Source of the DNA: a virus
Reading direction: 5' to 3' (one strand)
Virus record (IMG/VR): IMGVR_UViG_3300031673_000490
Coordinates: 1 to 23,671 of that record
DNA length: 23,671 bases
Part shown: in pieces, positions 22,073 through 23,671 of the stretch
Layout of the letters: each line of letters starts with the position of its first letter
How positions within the stretch are numbered: the first letter of the stretch is position 1
Program-made: the position numbers and the translations under genes
The notes under the pieces: generated by a model
The model's input: only the letters and a program-made list of their open reading frames with translations
Databases searched by the model: none
What the model was told of the DNA's origin: nothing

Positions 22073-22175
22073 GTGGTATTTTTAACACACCACTGAGGCA
22101 AAAAATACACAGGTTATGTTATTGTTTTTATTGAGCTTTTTGGTTTCATTGTAAATAGTGTGTCTTTTTTACCAC
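22073..22175. promoter_or_regulatory. Inverted pair of GTGTGT-N6-TACCAC elements (operator or iteron-like)
   Basis: The 18-mer at 22158-22175 reads GTGTGT-CTTTTT-TACCAC. The reverse complement of 22073-22090 reads GTGTGT-TAAAAA-TACCAC. Both outer hexamers are identical, the length is identical, and the AT-only or near-AT core differs. They face each other across 67 bp between the divergent transcripts; the left copy ends 10 bp from the late -35. Arrangement fits a regulator that loops or binds two sites. Confidence 0.65.
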
Positions 22176-22233
22176 AGTAGGTATGAAAATTGTTATTTTT
22201 AATGATGTTTCGTTATGTTAAATTTAGATAAAA

Positions 22234-22262
22234 TTTATTGGTACACTGTTTGCATATATATT
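22234..22262 (+). promoter_or_regulatory. Candidate promoter of the divergent plus-strand operon
   Basis: TTTATT (22234-22239), 17 bp, TATATT (22257-22262) lie about 45 bp before the first gene. An alternative is TTGGTA (22238-22243) with TATTAT, spaced 15 bp. Both are mediocre at the -35, so regulation by an activator is possible. Confidence 0.35.
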
Positions 22263-22276
22263 ATTGTGACAGTTGG

Positions 22277-22299
22277 TAACATAAACCTTTAATGGAGGG
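22277..22299 (+). repeat. Leader repeat, copy 1 (contains the RBS of the first plus-strand gene)
   Basis: The 23-bp stretch, core ATAAACCTTTAATGGAGGG, occurs again at 22701-22723 with one mismatch. Here GGAGG is the RBS for ATG 22307. Confidence 0.9.
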
Positions 22300-22306
22300 C
22301 AAGAAA

Positions 22307-22657
22307 ATGAAAAAATCAGAATTGAAAATAGTAGATCAAATGAGAATAACCCCTATAGGATGGGGAGAGCCCTATGTCATGGTTGATGAAACATTAGCCA
22401 CAGAATCATTTGATGAAACAGTTGACCCAGACGATGACCCTAATGATTTGCCTGAAACCGTTGATATTGCAACCGATAAGGATGATAATTATTATGCTGT
22501 TGCAATACCATATGAAGGAACGTCCTGGGGACATAAAACAGGGGAAATGCACAATGAAAATTTATACAAACCTATCGAAAACCCCAATGAATGCTCGGAC
22601 GGTTTGGCTGCATTTTTAGACAATCATTGGTTATTGTTTGATGATGAAACCAATTAA
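22307..22657 (+). CDS. Small acidic protein of unknown function
   Basis: 116 aa from ATG 22307, chosen because GGAGG lies eight bases upstream; an ATG at 22292 is the one inside the leader repeat and precedes the RBS. The product is strongly acidic: SFDETVDPDDDPNDLPETVD in the middle and LLFDDETN at the end, with a YYAVAIPYEGTSWGHKTGEM stretch and FLDNHWLLF between. No Cys, no membrane segment, no recognised family. The charge would suit a DNA mimic or a protein-binding inhibitor, but this is only a suggestion. It is the first gene of the divergent operon. Confidence 0.6.
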   Translation: MKKSELKIVDQMRITPIGWGEPYVMVDETLATESFDETVDPDDDPNDLPETVDIATDKDDNYYAVAIPYEGTSWGHKTGEMHNENLYKPIENPNECSDGLAAFLDNHWLLFDDETN

Positions 22658-22701
22658 CTCCTTCCTTCTGCCGGGTGTGAGACGGCAGGAATGAGGAAGT
22701 T
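22656..22701 (+). other. Imperfect hairpin between the first two plus-strand genes
   Basis: CTGCCG (22668-22673) and CGGCAG (22683-22688) form the core stem around a 9-nt loop; flanking AACT/AGTT and pyrimidine/purine runs lengthen it with mismatches. No T run follows, so it is not a clear terminator; it ends where the second leader repeat begins. Confidence 0.55.
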
Positions 22702-22723
22702 AATATAAACCTTTAATGGAGGG
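22701..22723 (+). repeat. Leader repeat, copy 2
   Basis: 22 of 23 bases match copy 1 at 22277-22299. Here the ATG after the GGAGG is missing, so the copy's ribosome binding site has no properly placed start codon behind it; the only in-frame start is the ATG inside the repeat (22716). Confidence 0.9.
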
Positions 22724-23216
22724 AAGAAGAAAGGAATACGGACGGATTAGAGGCCTCAAACAAGAGGATAGATGTACCGACCCGATCAAGGGCCGACTGT
22801 ATTGTGACTGTGGCTGCCAAGACCCCCATAATGATGATCCGTCGATTAATTTGATGGATATTATCGTCTCTGGTAGGGCCAACCACGGATATGCAGACTA
22901 TACGCTTACGCGTGACGGCCAAGAGGTCGGTGAAATTAACACCCAATATTGTGCACTCGTCTTGGACGGTTACGAATACCTTGGCTGTAACCGAGATGAG
23001 ATGAGCCCATTGTTTGACCAGATATTTGATGGTGATGTTAATCGCTTTGCCCACCCCCAAAATAATTCGGCGGGGGACACCCTTGCCGAAACCGTCGCAA
23101 CCGTCCGGTTGGCAGAAAAAATTGCCCTCATGGAACAAGATGAGAGATGCAAAAACCATCCAGGATACTGCACAGTCTGTCATAGTTATTGTTATGGAGA
23201 TTGTGAGACTAATTAA
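22716..23216 (+). CDS. Cys-rich protein of unknown function
   Basis: 166 aa if it starts at ATG 22716, which lacks an SD of its own; the next in-frame ATG is at 22854, also without an SD. It has Cys clusters at both ends: RLYCDCGCQDPHNDD (about residues 27-41) and RCKNHPGYCTVCHSYCYGDC near the C-terminus, ten Cys counted in these two regions plus others nearby. The middle is ordinary and partly acidic (DEMSPLFDQIFDGD; AETVATVRLAEKIALMEQDE). The spacing suggests two zinc sites. No family recognised. It lies in the plus-strand operon between the acidic protein and the 107-aa gene. Confidence 0.6.
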   Translation: MEGRRKEYGRIRGLKQEDRCTDPIKGRLYCDCGCQDPHNDDPSINLMDIIVSGRANHGYADYTLTRDGQEVGEINTQYCALVLDGYEYLGCNRDEMSPLFDQIFDGDVNRFAHPQNNSAGDTLAETVATVRLAEKIALMEQDERCKNHPGYCTVCHSYCYGDCETN

Positions 23217-23262
23217 CTTATCGACGGGGGCCGCGCATCCTGCACGCGGGAAAGGACAGAAA

Positions 23263-23586
23263 ATGGCAGATAAATGGAAATCAATAGGATTATACGAGCA
23301 CCCGGCAAAGCACCAAGCTGGGGTTTTTGGCAACGTAGCCCTGTCGCCTGCGGGCATATATGTTTTAAAAGTTGGTGGATCACATATGTCTTGTCCGCAG
23401 GAGTGGGCCGCAAAAATCCACCATGAGGAAGGAGGCGAAAACAAAATAATCCATGTCAATGTTAACAAAGAGGATCATAAATATTTCGTAATCGCCTGCA
23501 AACGACAGGTGCTGACAATAGCCGATGTAATCCGGCAGTTCGTTCGCGACTATGGGCAGGCAGAAAGAGAAAGGGGTGATTCATGA
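23263..23586 (+). CDS. Small protein of unknown function upstream of a ParB-like gene
   Basis: 107 aa from ATG 23263, with AAAGGA six to seven bases upstream; the open frame extends far upstream but that part is a shadow of the preceding gene. It reads MADKWKSIGLYEHPAKHQAG, a beta-rich middle (GIYVLKVGGSHMSCPQEWAA; IIHVNVNKEDHKYFVIACKR), and a helical end (TIADVIRQFVRDYGQAERER). No family recognised. The TGA overlaps the next ATG (ATGA), so it is translated together with the ParB-like gene and may work with it. Confidence 0.6.
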   Translation: MADKWKSIGLYEHPAKHQAGVFGNVALSPAGIYVLKVGGSHMSCPQEWAAKIHHEEGGENKIIHVNVNKEDHKYFVIACKRQVLTIADVIRQFVRDYGQAERERGDS

Positions 23587-23671
23587 AAAAATTAGCAATA
23601 ACCGCTATTTTCCCTAATCCCAAACAGCCTCGGCAAAATTTCAATAAAGCCAAACTTCAAGAACTGGCAGA
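23583..23671 (+). CDS. ParB/RepB-like protein, N-terminal fragment (cut by window edge)
   Basis: Only 29 full codons are visible, beginning MKKLAITAIFPNPKQPRQNF and ending in NKAKLQELA. The pattern I-x-P-N-P-x-Q-P-R-x-x-F...L-x-E-L-A is the standard start of the ParB N-terminal (Spo0J/ParB CTPase or ParB-like nuclease) domain. It could be a partition protein, a transcription regulator or a ParB-fold nuclease. The ATG overlaps the preceding stop by ATGA. Confidence 0.7.
   Translation, partial: MKKLAITAIFPNPKQPRQNFNKAKLQELA

Noticed and set aside
22292-22306. Earlier start for the acidic protein
   Set aside because: This ATG is part of the leader repeat and has no SD before it, whereas ATG 22307 is well spaced behind GGAGG.
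22713-23468. 251-aa minus-strand open frame
   Set aside because: Crosses three plus-strand genes that have proper ribosome binding sites and ATGA coupling; its own start lacks an SD and the composition looks like a shadow.
1-23671. tRNA genes, integrase, attachment sites, lysis genes, tape measure
   Set aside because: I looked for these and saw none; the tape measure and further tail genes presumably lie left of the window.

Overview
The window is the late (virion morphogenesis) region of a tailed phage or prophage with an HK97-type head, plus a short piece of the divergent transcript on the other side of the control region. The evidence is a canonical set in the expected order on the minus strand (P27-type small terminase, large terminase, portal, ClpP-like head protease, HK97-fold major capsid protein, gp6-like connector, head closure protein, DUF3168 tail terminator). 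There are no bacterial housekeeping genes, tRNAs, rRNAs or CRISPR arrays. Strong AGGAGG-type ribosome binding sites, two ordinary Sec signal peptides and a consensus sigma70 promoter point to a bacterial, probably Gram-negative host. I cannot name the host, and nothing here separates a free phage from a prophage.

Layout, following minus-strand transcription (right to left). A consensus promoter at 22035-22063 starts the late transcript at the small terminase. Next come the large terminase with an inserted zinc knuckle, a YopX-family gene, a 50-aa gene, and two tandem paralogous HTH genes. Then follow a portal protein fused in frame to a class I methyltransferase, two small Cys-containing proteins, a complex terminator-like hairpin, the head protease and the major capsid protein. 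After the capsid gene lie four small virion-type genes separated by GC-rich hairpins and closed by a good rho-independent terminator (11557-11592). Beyond it are two secreted-type large proteins (a fibre-like protein and a beta-helix protein), a 22-residue-repeat protein and two small beta-rich structural proteins. The head-completion genes come next: a connector with a nested insertion, a small gene, head closure, a 76-aa gene and the tail terminator. At the left edge are a zinc-ribbon/DUF4177 gene, a GT9-like glycosyltransferase with an apparent frameshift, and a partial methyltransferase. An HNH homing endonuclease with its own promoter sits on the opposite strand between two structural genes.

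The plus strand from about 22230 carries a divergent operon: an acidic protein, a Cys-rich protein, a 107-aa protein, and the first residues of a ParB-like protein cut by the window edge. The two transcripts share a 278-bp control region holding an inverted pair of GTGTGT-N6-TACCAC elements.

The most notable points are: (1) the portal-methyltransferase fusion, with an A7 slippery run at the domain boundary where -1 slippage would release a methyltransferase-free portal; (2) a connector that has roughly doubled in size through a nested beta-rich insertion; (3) a 17-copy repeat protein with a 132-bp DNA period; (4) a broken or frameshifted glycosyltransferase start; (5) a late promoter whose predicted start site falls on the small terminase ATG, suggesting a leaderless message; (6) two signal-peptide proteins inside the structural operon.
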